Assembly: GCF_009733535.1 (NCBI RefSeq)
Contig: NZ_SMMI01000015.1
Coordinates: 38,062 to 102,061, forward strand
Direction: 5' to 3'
Source of the DNA: Sphingobacterium endophyticum
GTDB taxonomy: Bacteria; Bacteroidota; Bacteroidia; Sphingobacteriales; Sphingobacteriaceae
Length of the DNA stretch: 64,000 bases
Each line of letters begins with the position of its first letter. The stretch's first letter is position 1. Under the pieces are notes generated by a model that searched no databases, had not been told where the DNA came from, and was given only the letters and a program-made list of their open reading frames with translations. Shown here one piece after another: positions 24,634 to 33,813 of this stretch. A program made the position numbers and the translations under genes.

Positions 24634-25041
24634 ATGATTTCGAAATTGCAAGCCGTTTGTCAAAGTAAATGCCCAAAATGTAGAACTGGAAATATGTATA
24701 CTGGCTCTGCATATGGATTTTCTAAGCAGAAAATGCATGAATACTGTCCACATTGTGGTTTCAAGTTTGAAATCGAGCCAGGATATTTTTATGCAGCGAT
24801 GTATGTAAGTTATGCTTTTTCAGTAGCAGAGGTGTTAACACTTGCTTTAGCGACCGCATTTATTACTCATAGTGAATCTCCATGGACTTATATTGCCGTT
24901 CTTTTTATAGCAATTGTGGTTTTTGCACCATTCAATTATCGGTACTCCCGCTTGGTGTTATTGCACTATCTTTCTCCCAAAGTAACTTTTGATCCCAAAT
25001 TATATGGTGAGAGAAAGAATAGCGCTGATTTAAAGGGTTAA
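24634..25041 (+). CDS. DUF983 family membrane protein
   Basis: A 135-residue protein with the DUF983 pattern: an N-terminal CPKCRTGNMYTG zinc-ribbon half, a second CPHCGFKFEIEPGYFYAAMYVSYA, then two hydrophobic segments (about 62-80 and 88-106). The four cysteines could bind zinc or iron. The biochemical role of the family is not known; members are often near respiratory or haem-copper oxidase genes, but none is close here. Its stop overlaps convergently by 4 bp with the DUF4286 gene. Confidence 0.85.
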   Translation: MISKLQAVCQSKCPKCRTGNMYTGSAYGFSKQKMHEYCPHCGFKFEIEPGYFYAAMYVSYAFSVAEVLTLALATAFITHSESPWTYIAVLFIAIVVFAPFNYRYSRLVLLHYLSPKVTFDPKLYGERKNSADLKG

Positions 25042-25331
25042 TTATGGGAGATGTATTGCATGATGCTATCAAAAAGAAAAGCCTTTTCCATATGATGCTC
25101 TGCAATATAGTCCTGAAGTTTTTGAACAATTTGAACCTTAATTCTCTCAACTTCTTCCTCACTGCTAACTACGACTTGAAGGCAATACGTTTGTCCTTCA
25201 TGTGGAGAATGCAGCATTTTTAATAAACTAATCTTATCTTCTGAATATTCATTGACGAGATCTTGGGTCCATTCGACGATTTCCTGATGGATTGAATCTT
25301 CAATAATAATTGATACATTATATAAATACAT
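25038..25331 (-). CDS. DUF4286 family protein
   Basis: A 97-residue cytosolic protein beginning MYLYNVSIIIEDSIHQEIVEW; the start at 25331 was chosen over 25352 because the family opens with M-Y-x-Y-N. It continues with GQTYCLQVVVSSEEEVERI, also typical. The predicted ferredoxin-like fold resembles small dimeric barrel proteins; function unknown. Divergent from the S9-type lipoprotein gene with a gap of about 97 bp. Confidence 0.8.
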   Translation of the reverse strand: MYLYNVSIIIEDSIHQEIVEWTQDLVNEYSEDKISLLKMLHSPHEGQTYCLQVVVSSEEEVERIKVQIVQKLQDYIAEHHMEKAFLFDSIMQYISHN

Positions 25332-25427
25332 ATTTAATAAAGCTTTATTCAAGCTGTAAAATTAAGGTTGCAAAAGGAACTTTCCGGTATTTTTTTATAA
25401 TATTTGGTAAGAGGCTAATAAAATAGA

Positions 25428-27314
25428 ATGAATTTGAAAAACTTGTTCTCTGTTCTAATAGTGTTGTTTGTTTTCACTTCATGTAAGCAAGAACAGGGGG
25501 GGCAATCACGTGTTCCGATTGAGGATTTTTTTGTTAAGCCAGAAAGAACCTCATTTAAACTATCTCCTGATGGAAGCAAAGTTGCTTACTTAGGGGTGCA
25601 CGACCATTGCAAAAATATTTTCATTCTTGACCTCAAAGAGCCTGATTCATCAAAGCAACTTACTTACCAGGTCAATTTGAATGTCCAGAGTTTTTTCTGG
25701 CTAAATAGCCAAAAGATAATCTTTTCAAACACCCAGTCTACTTCAGATAGTTTAAGGATGTTTCAGATTGATGTAAAATCTGAACAAAGAAAACCATTGT
25801 TTGCCCCTGAAAAAGCGCGCCTGCGTTGGGTATATCCAATAGTTGAGAATAATGGTAGTTTATTGGTGGGAATGAATAAACGTGATTCAAGTTTATTTGA
25901 TCTTTACAGGGTTTATTTGGATGGAAGGCAACCTCAGTTGGTAGATCAAAATCCCGGAAGTGTTATGAGTTGGATTGGATCTCCAGATGGAGAGGTGAGG
26001 ATGGCATTGACTAGTGATAGTGTTCAAGAATCAATTTTATATAGAAAAGGCAATGGTCTTCCGTTTAAGGAGGTGACTAAGAATGATTTTGAGACAATTT
26101 TTGTGCCTTTGGGTTTTGTAAAAGGTTCTGATAAAAATATTTTTGCGCTATCTAACCAAAATCGGGATAAGATGGCCTTAGTAGAATATGATGTCGAAAA
26201 CGGAAAAGAGCTTCGTCATATCTACGAGCACAAACGCGGAGATTTAGGGGTAGAGGGCTACTCAAACAATCTTCAAGAAATGCTTTATACGACTTCCTTT
26301 GCCGATAATTACAAAAAAAAGATCTTTAATTCAGCTTATGAAGGTGTTTACAAAAGGTTAAAGGGGAAATTTTCTGATTCTGAAATTAGCTTTTTAGATA
26401 GTGACACAACATTGAATGGATTTATTGTTCGGGTATATAGTGATGTTCACCCCGGTGAAACCTACTATTATAATCGTCAAAAAGATGATCTTCAGCTTTT
26501 AAATGAAGAAAACCCAAAATTAAAGGGGTTGGAATTTAACTCTATGGAGGAGGTTGAATTTTTGTCTAGAGACAATAAAAATATACATGCCTACATAACT
26601 TATCCGAGAAATAAGCGTAAAAACATCCCTGTTGTAGTATTGGTTCATGATGGTCCAAATCGACGAGCCGAATGGGGTTTTGATCCAGAAGTTCAATTTT
26701 TAGCAAATCGAGGATATGCAGTCTTTCAAGTGAATTATCGCGGGTCAATTGGTTATGGAAAGGAGTTTTGGACTGCAGGATTTAAAGAATGGGGCGGAAA
26801 GATTCAATCTGATATTACTGACGGTGTTGCCTGGTTGATTCATCAAGGAATCGCTGATAAAAATAACATCGCTATTATGGGAACTGGATTTGGAGGTTAT
26901 TCTGCACTTTATGCTGCAGCATTTAATCCATCTTTATATAAATGTGCAATTTCTTCCTCTGGGTATAGCAATCTATTCACTTATTTCAGAGAAATACCAC
27001 CGCATTTAAAGCATTACGTTCAATTGTTCTATAGAATAATCGGTAATCCAGAAACAGAACCTGATCTGTTCCAAGCGATATCGCCTATTTTCCATGCTGA
27101 TAAAGTACGGATTCCTGTATTGTTCTTCCAAGGAGGAAAAGACAAATACAGTTCAGTCACAGATGCAAATCAATTTGTAGGAAAATTGAAAAGCAATGAG
27201 ATCCCTGTTCGATATGTATTCAAGAAAGATGAAGGCAAGCGATTTAGAAATGAGGAGAATATCGTTGAATATTATCAGGAAATTGAGAAGTTTCTTGGCC
27301 AATACCTGAAATAA
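25428..27314 (+). CDS. S9 prolyl-oligopeptidase-fold lipoprotein, probable pseudo-enzyme
   Basis: A 628-residue lipoprotein (lipobox FTSC, Cys19) with an N-terminal beta-propeller (about 35-370, repeats such as LSPDGSKVAYLG) and a C-terminal alpha/beta hydrolase domain (about 390-628) with the S9 features VNYRGSIGYGKEFW and the DGVAWLIHQG helix. The nucleophile elbow, normally GxSxGGY, is GTGFGGY, so the catalytic Ser is Gly487. The catalytic His, normally in EGHxF, is Lys604 (EGKRF). The acid Asp572 (QGGKDKYS) remains. The fold is therefore intact but peptidase activity is not expected. The gene is 5 bp upstream of a histidine kinase and 1.7 kb before its response regulator, so a binding or sensing role for that system is an attractive inference. 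Confidence 0.85.
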   Translation: MNLKNLFSVLIVLFVFTSCKQEQGGQSRVPIEDFFVKPERTSFKLSPDGSKVAYLGVHDHCKNIFILDLKEPDSSKQLTYQVNLNVQSFFWLNSQKIIFSNTQSTSDSLRMFQIDVKSEQRKPLFAPEKARLRWVYPIVENNGSLLVGMNKRDSSLFDLYRVYLDGRQPQLVDQNPGSVMSWIGSPDGEVRMALTSDSVQESILYRKGNGLPFKEVTKNDFETIFVPLGFVKGSDKNIFALSNQNRDKMALVEYDVENGKELRHIYEHKRGDLGVEGYSNNLQEMLYTTSFADNYKKKIFNSAYEGVYKRLKGKFSDSEISFLDSDTTLNGFIVRVYSDVHPGETYYYNRQKDDLQLLNEENPKLKGLEFNSMEEVEFLSRDNKNIHAYITYPRNKRKNIPVVVLVHDGPNRRAEWGFDPEVQFLANRGYAVFQVNYRGSIGYGKEFWTAGFKEWGGKIQSDITDGVAWLIHQGIADKNNIAIMGTGFGGYSALYAAAFNPSLYKCAISSSGYSNLFTYFREIPPHLKHYVQLFYRIIGNPETEPDLFQAISPIFHADKVRIPVLFFQGGKDKYSSVTDANQFVGKLKSNEIPVRYVFKKDEGKRFRNEENIVEYYQEIEKFLGQYLK

Positions 27315-27319
27315 AAGTA

Positions 27320-28984
27320 ATGGTGAAGAAGGCTAGTAAATATAGAAAGAACATAGGCTTATTAATAGCCTTTTTGGCTTTTTTGACAGTTCTATATGTC
27401 ATATCTGTTTTCTTAGCAAGGACTATGATGTCCAATTTCGTAGAATCTGAATTCTATAATAGAAAAGTCGATGTGTTCGATGCCTCCCTAAAACCTTTCA
27501 ATAGTTTTTTCAATAATGACATTGCTGAAGTTTCAAATTACCAAGGCTATCTAGATTCTGTTCATGCGGTTAACTATTCCGAGAAGATATTAAGGAAGAA
27601 TCCGTTCGTAGAGGATGTGGTATTTTATGATGTATTATTTACCAATCAAAATGCTACGGTTCGAGGGGTTCGGTTTCAAAATTTATTGATCTATCCTCGA
27701 TCTATCTATTCATTTAAATTGAATGATGAGAATAGGTTAGTAAAGGAACGAATTTCAGGAGTTGATAATCGACCTACTTCGGATGATTTTAACAATATGG
27801 CCATTAAAATGGTTAATTTCCTTGATGTATTAGACGATTCAACATCTTTGAGTGAAAATGATATTTATAGGATATTCTATAATACCGTTCCAGGAAAAAT
27901 AACCTATTTAAATATTCCCCGAGTAAATACGTTAAGAGCATATAAGTCATTAATGGAAGATACTGTTTCGATGGCAGCACCGGTAGCCTTCGATCAAGAT
28001 TTATTTGTCTATAAGGTTAATCCTCAGAAAATTAAAATAGTAAATAATCAACCTCGGTTATATGAGAACATTCGGATTAAAGCGATTGCTGATCCCAATG
28101 TTATGGAAGAAAAAGCTTTTTTGTCGACTGACATGCCATTGGCCGGTGCCTTATCTGATTACAAACTACAATTTGATTCTTCGCAACATTTCCTGCAGGG
28201 AGAAATTAATAGAAGGTTTTTTCCGGTGGTATTGGGAGTTTCACTATTATACCTGATTCTTTTATTGATTATTTACTTGATTTATAGAAATATAAGTATC
28301 AATAGTCGACTGTTCCAATTGCAGTATGATTTCATCAATAATCTTACCCACGAATTCAAAACACCTGTAAGTGTAATCAAAATTGCAGGCAATAATATCA
28401 GAAGTGCCGAGAAGATCAGTGATCAAGAAAGAACAATGTATGGTAAAATCCTTGATCAAGAGGCGGATAAGTTAAATAATCTAATGAATAAGTTGCTGTC
28501 TTTCACGCAGATAGAAAATAAATCATTAAAATTTAAGGGAGAATACATTGATTTGAACAGTTTTTGCGAGGAAGTATTTGATGGGACAAGGATCAAATAT
28601 CCTGATCTTGAGCTGACTTACAACTTGGATGTGGACAGTAAAATGTACACAGATCCTGTTTTATTAAATTCAGTGTTCCAGAATTTAATTGATAATGCAT
28701 ATAAATATTCAGAAGTTTCGAGAAAATTTATTGATATTAGTGTGCAACAAAAGAAGAAACACTTCATCATGAAGTTTAGTGATAAAGGGATTGGGATTAA
28801 TAAAAATGAACTAAAGAATATTTTTAAGAAGTTTTATAGAGTCAAAAATCAATTTAATCAAGGTGGAAGTGTTGGGCTAGGATTAGCATTTTGTAAAGAG
28901 ATTACCGAATTTATGGGAGGAGATATTAAAGTATATAGTGTGGAAGGAGAAGGGACGACATTTACTTTGAGTTTTCCAAAATAA
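27320..28984 (+). CDS. Sensor histidine kinase
   Basis: A 554-residue membrane histidine kinase. Two transmembrane helices (about 14-35 and 296-320, VVLGVSLLYLILLLIIYLIY) bracket a large periplasmic sensor region of about 260 residues with no recognisable domain. The HisKA helix carries the phospho-acceptor His344 in FINNLTHEFKTPVS; the ATPase domain shows the N box NLIDNAYKYS, the G1 box DKGIGI and G2 GGSVGLGLAF. The family resembles PhoR-type kinases. Gene order is S9-type lipoprotein, kinase, response regulator, with gaps of 5 and 13 bp. The signal is unknown, but the lipoprotein is a likely partner. Confidence 0.93.
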   Translation: MVKKASKYRKNIGLLIAFLAFLTVLYVISVFLARTMMSNFVESEFYNRKVDVFDASLKPFNSFFNNDIAEVSNYQGYLDSVHAVNYSEKILRKNPFVEDVVFYDVLFTNQNATVRGVRFQNLLIYPRSIYSFKLNDENRLVKERISGVDNRPTSDDFNNMAIKMVNFLDVLDDSTSLSENDIYRIFYNTVPGKITYLNIPRVNTLRAYKSLMEDTVSMAAPVAFDQDLFVYKVNPQKIKIVNNQPRLYENIRIKAIADPNVMEEKAFLSTDMPLAGALSDYKLQFDSSQHFLQGEINRRFFPVVLGVSLLYLILLLIIYLIYRNISINSRLFQLQYDFINNLTHEFKTPVSVIKIAGNNIRSAEKISDQERTMYGKILDQEADKLNNLMNKLLSFTQIENKSLKFKGEYIDLNSFCEEVFDGTRIKYPDLELTYNLDVDSKMYTDPVLLNSVFQNLIDNAYKYSEVSRKFIDISVQQKKKHFIMKFSDKGIGINKNELKNIFKKFYRVKNQFNQGGSVGLGLAFCKEITEFMGGDIKVYSVEGEGTTFTLSFPK

Positions 28985-28997
28985 TGTATAGAATACT

Positions 28998-29705
28998 ATG
29001 AATAAAGATATAACTATTGCCGTTGTAGAAGATGATGATAACCTAAGGTTTTTGGTTAGTCATCGTCTGCAAACAGAGAATTTTCAAGTTATTCAATGCA
29101 GTGATGGTTTAGAGGCCGAAAAGATCATTTTGGATCAAAAACCAGATATCGTATTGCTAGATTGGATGTTACCAGGAAAAGAGGGGATAGATGTATGTGA
29201 GTCTGTACGAAAATCTGGATTTGAAAATATTATCATCATGATGACTGCCAAGTCACAAGATATTGATAAAATAGATGCTTACAGCTATGGTGTAACCGAT
29301 TATATTACTAAGCCATTCAATATGGATGTTTTAGTAGCTATGATTGAGAATAAGGTACGCTTTTTCGTGCCTAAAACACAGAATGAAATCTACCATTTTG
29401 GCGATACTGAACATCATCCTAACGTGCACTCCTTAGTACGAGATGGTAAGAAGATCGAATTAACTATTCTTGAGAATAGAATCCTTTTACATTTCTTACA
29501 AAACAAAGGCAGAGATATTACCCGTGAAGAATTAATGGAGGTCGTTTGGGGCTATAGTTCCAATGTAAACACCAGAACATTAGACATGCACGTCGTTCGA
29601 TTAAGGAAGAAAATTGAGACTAATCCGGATAAACCACATTACCTACAAACAGTTCGCGGATTAGGTTATAGATTCATCAATGAAGAAACAGATGATGTAA
29701 GTTAG
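28998..29705 (+). CDS. OmpR-family response regulator
   Basis: A 235-residue transcription factor. The receiver domain has the acidic pocket VVEDDDN, phospho-acceptor Asp55 in LLDWMLPG, switch Thr in MMTAKSQD and the Lys in YITKPFN. The C-terminal winged helix ends TRTLDMHVVRLRKKIE...YLQTVRGLGYRF, the DNA recognition region of the OmpR/PhoB class. It is the output partner of the adjacent kinase. Regulated genes are unknown. A clear terminator follows. Confidence 0.94.
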   Translation: MNKDITIAVVEDDDNLRFLVSHRLQTENFQVIQCSDGLEAEKIILDQKPDIVLLDWMLPGKEGIDVCESVRKSGFENIIIMMTAKSQDIDKIDAYSYGVTDYITKPFNMDVLVAMIENKVRFFVPKTQNEIYHFGDTEHHPNVHSLVRDGKKIELTILENRILLHFLQNKGRDITREELMEVVWGYSSNVNTRTLDMHVVRLRKKIETNPDKPHYLQTVRGLGYRFINEETDDVS

Positions 29706-29749
29706 AAATTTGTTTTATTAAATTTAATTATATAACTTCGTCAGAAGAG

Positions 29750-29798
29750 CAAGACCATGTTGTCCTACTAATGGATAGTGTGGTCTTGTCTTTTTTTT
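29750..29798 (+). terminator. Terminator after the two-component operon
   Basis: CAAGACCA (29750-29757) pairs with TGGTCTTG (29781-29788), with a larger loop, and eight T follow at 29791-29798. Confidence 0.75.
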
Positions 29799-29847
29799 GT
29801 TAATTAAAAAATTAGTAAACTATAAAAAGAGGGTAAAGGTTAATATT

Positions 29848-30321
29848 ATGGCAGAAGTAACTTATTACACAGAAGAAGGTTTAACAAAGCTAAAAGAAGA
29901 GCTTCAATACCTAAAAACAGAAGGCCGTTCTAACATTGCGAAAGCAATTGCTGAAGCTAGAGATAAAGGAGACCTTTCTGAAAATGCGGAATATGATGCA
30001 GCGAAAGAAGCACAAGGACTTCACGAAGCAAAGATTGCCAAACTAGAAGAAGTTTTAGCATCCGCTCGTATCATCGATGAGTCAAACTTGGATACCTCCA
30101 AGGTCTTGGCATTATCATATGTAAAGATTAAAAACAAGAAGAATGGTGCAGTGATGTCCTATCAATTGGTTTCTGAGACGGAAGCTGATTTAAAGGCAGG
30201 AAAGATCTCTGTAAAATCACCAATCGCCCAGGGTCTTTTAGGTCTTCAGGTCGGTGATATTGCAACGGTAGAAGTTCCAGCTGGCCAACTAGAATTAGAA
30301 GTTTTAGAGATTTCTAGATAA
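29848..30321 (+). CDS. greA: Transcription elongation factor GreA
   Basis: Rescues backtracked RNA polymerase by stimulating cleavage of the transcript 3' end. 157 residues with start at 29848 (MAEVTYYTEEGLTKLKEEL); the open frame from 29797 is an artefact. The N-terminal coiled coil has the tip motif DKGDLSENAEYDAAKEAQ with the catalytic Asp and Glu, and the C-terminal FKBP-like domain contains SPIAQGLLGLQVGD. Stands alone between two terminators. Confidence 0.97.
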   Translation: MAEVTYYTEEGLTKLKEELQYLKTEGRSNIAKAIAEARDKGDLSENAEYDAAKEAQGLHEAKIAKLEEVLASARIIDESNLDTSKVLALSYVKIKNKKNGAVMSYQLVSETEADLKAGKISVKSPIAQGLLGLQVGDIATVEVPAGQLELEVLEISR

Positions 30322-30330
30322 CGATATTAA

Positions 30331-30399
30331 GGTTATGTGCGGTATGCCATAACCGCACTTATCTAAAAACATTGAAGCCCTTCCAACATGGAGGGGCTT
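30331..30399 (+). terminator. Terminator after greA with an alternative upstream hairpin
   Basis: AAGCCCTTCC (30375-30384) pairs with GGAGGGGCTT (30390-30399), one G-U pair, then TTTTTATTTTG. Just before it, two overlapping stems are possible: GGTTATG/CATAACC (30331-30354) or GTGCGG/CCGCAC (30337-30357); they cannot form together. Confidence 0.75.
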
Positions 30400-30687
30400 T
30401 TTTATTTTGTAAGTTTTTTGAAAGTGGAGTTCTCAACTTCCTAGATTAAATATTCCTATCTATTTAAATAAACTGGTTTTTCCTTTTTTTGTATTTAATC
30501 TACTTGTAAGGTTAATATAGTTGTAATAATTGTCAACAAAGTTGCAGTATAAGAAAAATTATGTGTTTAATTTTCACTTCGTAACCAAGATTAATGAAAT
30601 AGCATAAGTTAACAGGAACCTTTCTCCTGTTTAATTTAGCCTACTAACCACATAAACTTTTAGACTTAATATTAACCAAACAAAAAA
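30400..30687 (+). promoter_or_regulatory. Intergenic region and probable 5' UTR of the SusC gene
   Basis: About 290 bp of AT-rich DNA without an ORF of note. A hairpin AACAGGA/TCCTGTT lies at 30611-30631, inside the likely leader. The leader closes with CTAACCACATAAAC and a purine/A-rich stretch directly before the ATG, as often seen before susC genes. I find no clear -7 or -33 pair. Confidence 0.4.
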
Positions 30688-33600
30688 ATGAAAAGAAAGA
30701 AACGCTGTAGACGATTAGTCGCCTATTCAGCTGGATTTTTGGGGGTTCTCTTAGGGACCACCCAAAACAGCTTTGCCATTACGCCAACAGGTTCACATAC
30801 CTTTTGGAAAAAACCTGAATCAAAACCATTCGAATTAATTCCAGTATTATTTCAATCAGAAATTCGAGGAGTCGTTAAAAACCAAAATGGGACACCCTTA
30901 GAAGGAGTTTCTGTTAAAGTCAAAGGAACTAATATTGGAACAAAGACCAATGCACAAGGACAATTTAGTTTAAATGCTGACCTCAATCAAGTTTTACAAT
31001 TTAGTTTGGTTGGCCATGAACCTTATGAAACTACGATTTCTAATCTAAACATGCTCGAAGTATCATTAAGTGAAGGATCTAATGAAATAGAAGAATTGGT
31101 AGTTGTTGGCTATGGAACGCAGAAGAAGGTAAATCTTACAGGTGCAGTTGCGTCCATAAAAGCAGAGGATTTAGAAAACAGACCAATCACCAATACATCG
31201 ACAGCTCTTCAGGGCACTTTACCTGGAGTTACCGTCATCCAAAACTCAGGACAACCTGGAAAGGATAACTCAAGTATTCGAATTCGTGGGATAGGTACTT
31301 TGAATAATTCAAATCCTATGTATGTAGTTGATGGAATGATTGTATCGACCATCAATGATATTGATCCAAATGATATTGCTTCCATTTCGGTATTAAAAGA
31401 TGCGGCCTCAGCTGCAATCTATGGTTCGAGAGCAGCAAATGGAGTGGTTTTGGTGACTACAAAGCAAGGGAGAAAAGACGGAACCACGCTTAAATATGAT
31501 GGATATGAAGGCTGGCAAAGTCCAACGGCTTTACAAGAATATCTGCCTTCATGGGAATATGCAGATCTGTATAATAAAGCATTAAGAAATGAAGGAAAAA
31601 CCCCTTTATATTCGGATTCTGATATTCAAAAGTTTAGAGATGGTTCTGATCCGGATAATTTCCCTAATACAGACTGGCTTTCTTTGTTTTATAAAGATAA
31701 AGGATGGCAGAGGAATCACAGAGTAGAATTAGCTGGCGGAGGTGAAGCCGGTACTTACTTGATGTCAGTTGGATATTTAGGTCAGGATGGAATTATTCCA
31801 ATAGCAGATTTTGATCGATATTCCACCAGACTAAATTTAAATTCTGGTTTTAAAAGATTCACCGCAAACCTAAATCTATCCTATGTATTCCGAGATATTG
31901 TAGAGCCATCAAATCCATATACTAAAGATATGTACCAAATCTTTAGACAAATAAACCGTATTGCTCCTTTTGTGCCTAATAAGTACTCCAATGGATATTA
32001 TGGCTATATCAATGATGGAAACCCTATCCAGTGGTTAGACAATGGCTCCCAACGTAATGAGAAGTACCACACGACTAGAGCAGTTGCCAATGTTGGTTTT
32101 AAAATTATGGAGGGTTTAAAAATATCAGAGGTCGTAGGCTATGAATATTCAGGTGGATCGGATGAAGTTTACATCAAGGATAGTCAGTTTTATAATTGGA
32201 AAAATGGTTCGCCAACGCTATACCAAGGGCCAAATAGCCAAACTGATGAGCGTAATTCAAAGCAAATGGTAAGTCTTCAGACTCTCCTCAATTATGACAA
32301 AACATTTGGAAAGAACACCTTCAACGTTGTTTTAGGTTACTCACAAGAATATCTAAGATACGATTGGACGAAAGGATATAGAAGGAATTTCTTGAACAAT
32401 GAATTGTGGGAATTAAACGCAGGATCACCAGATGGACAAGAGGCAACTGGTTCAGCATATGAATATGCTCTTCAATCTTATTTTGGAAGGGTAAACTATG
32501 AATTTGATGGTAAATATCTATTAGAATTGAATCTTAGGAGAGATGGAACCTCTAGAATCGCTAAAAATGAAAGGTGGGGTACCTATCCATCATTTTCTGC
32601 AGGATGGAGATTGATTAATGAGTCGTTCATGGAAGGTCTAAAAGGTACATTTAGTGATCTGAAATTACGGGCGGGCTGGGGCATCTTAGGTAATCAAGAA
32701 ATCGATAACTATGCTTATCAAACTGTGCTTGACCCTCGAAACTATTCTCTTGGTGGAAAGGTTGTGTCCGGTGTTGCACCGGTACAGGGAGCCAACCCTT
32801 TAATTAAATGGGAATCTTCAGAGTCCTATAATATTGGATTGGATATGGCTATGTTAGAAAATCGATTTTCATTGACTTTAGATTATTACAACCGCGATAC
32901 TTATGATATTCTTATGCGGTTACCGGTATCTGTCTTGTACGGACGTGAGGCTCCATTCCAAAATGCTGGGAAAGTTAATAATAAAGGTATTGAAGCTCAA
33001 TTAGGGTATAATCAACAATTTGGCGATTGGAAGATCAATTCTGTTTTTAATGCGGCTTATAACGAGAATCAAGTTGTCGATATCAGAAATGAAGATATAA
33101 TGGTTTGGCAAAATGGATATTCATTTTTACAAAAAGGAAAACCGATAAATTCTTTTGGAGGTTATGAAGTTTTAGGAATCTACCAAACCGAAGACGAAGT
33201 TAAAAATAGCGCCGTTGTAAATAGAGATAGAGTAGGGCCTGGAGACTTAATCTACAAGGATCAGAATGGAGATAATAAAATTGATGGTGCCGATCGGGTT
33301 TATTTAGGGAGCTGGACTCCAAAATGGATGTTCGGGGCGAACTTAGGTCTTTCATGGAGGAACTTTGATTTAGGTGTTCAGTTTTCTGGTGCAGCAGGGG
33401 TCAAAGGATATCTTCAAACTGAAACCATCGGAGGATTAGCAGGTAATACATCTAAACCAACGACATTATTCAGTGATTCTTGGGATGCTGAAACTAATCC
33501 TGACGGTAAATTTCCTAGACCATTATCCTCTTGGTCTCAAAATGATTCATCCACACCTTCATCATTTTGGATTATTGATGCTTCTTATCTAAGGTTTAAA

Positions 33601-33801
33601 AATATTCAATTAAGCTATACCCTGCCAGATAATTTGACTCAGCAATTAGGGCTTAGCAAGGTCAGAGTTTATTACAGTGGTCAGAATTTATTTACAATCT
33701 CTGGCTTTAATAAAGGTTTTGACCCTGAAGCTCCAGTAGCTGCCCGCGCTTATTACCCGCAGGTCAAAGTAAACACCTTTGGATTAAATGTTTCCTTTTA
33801 A
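30688..33801 (+). CDS. SusC/RagA family TonB-linked outer membrane transporter
   Basis: TonB-dependent importer of 1037 residues. In order: a signal sequence of unusual basicity (MKRKKRCRRLVAYSAG), a CarboxypepD-reg-like domain (about 57-130, GVVKNQNGTPLEGVSVKVKG), the SusC-specific junction IEELVVVGYGTQKKVNLTGAV, a plug domain with GVTVIQNSGQPGKDNSSIRIRG and PMYVVDGMIV, then the 22-strand barrel ending in FGLNVSF. Together with the following SusD it forms a bin-and-lid nutrient importer. No glycoside hydrolase, peptidase, hybrid two-component sensor or sigma/anti-sigma gene is adjacent, so the substrate cannot be deduced. Confidence 0.96.
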   Translation: MKRKKRCRRLVAYSAGFLGVLLGTTQNSFAITPTGSHTFWKKPESKPFELIPVLFQSEIRGVVKNQNGTPLEGVSVKVKGTNIGTKTNAQGQFSLNADLNQVLQFSLVGHEPYETTISNLNMLEVSLSEGSNEIEELVVVGYGTQKKVNLTGAVASIKAEDLENRPITNTSTALQGTLPGVTVIQNSGQPGKDNSSIRIRGIGTLNNSNPMYVVDGMIVSTINDIDPNDIASISVLKDAASAAIYGSRAANGVVLVTTKQGRKDGTTLKYDGYEGWQSPTALQEYLPSWEYADLYNKALRNEGKTPLYSDSDIQKFRDGSDPDNFPNTDWLSLFYKDKGWQRNHRVELAGGGEAGTYLMSVGYLGQDGIIPIADFDRYSTRLNLNSGFKRFTANLNLSYVFRDIVEPSNPYTKDMYQIFRQINRIAPFVPNKYSNGYYGYINDGNPIQWLDNGSQRNEKYHTTRAVANVGFKIMEGLKISEVVGYEYSGGSDEVYIKDSQFYNWKNGSPTLYQGPNSQTDERNSKQMVSLQTLLNYDKTFGKNTFNVVLGYSQEYLRYDWTKGYRRNFLNNELWELNAGSPDGQEATGSAYEYALQSYFGRVNYEFDGKYLLELNLRRDGTSRIAKNERWGTYPSFSAGWRLINESFMEGLKGTFSDLKLRAGWGILGNQEIDNYAYQTVLDPRNYSLGGKVVSGVAPVQGANPLIKWESSESYNIGLDMAMLENRFSLTLDYYNRDTYDILMRLPVSVLYGREAPFQNAGKVNNKGIEAQLGYNQQFGDWKINSVFNAAYNENQVVDIRNEDIMVWQNGYSFLQKGKPINSFGGYEVLGIYQTEDEVKNSAVVNRDRVGPGDLIYKDQNGDNKIDGADRVYLGSWTPKWMFGANLGLSWRNFDLGVQFSGAAGVKGYLQTETIGGLAGNTSKPTTLFSDSWDAETNPDGKFPRPLSSWSQNDSSTPSSFWIIDASYLRFKNIQLSYTLPDNLTQQLGLSKVRVYYSGQNLFTISGFNKGFDPEAPVAARAYYPQVKVNTFGLNVSF

Positions 33802-33813
33802 TATTAAACGAAA

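Noticed and set aside
25428..27314. Active prolyl oligopeptidase
   Set aside because: Ser and His positions are Gly487 and Lys604; I treat it as a pseudo-enzyme and report it as a finding.
29797..29847. Extended GreA start
   Set aside because: GreA starts MAEVTYYTEEGL; the extra sequence lies over the region just after a terminator.
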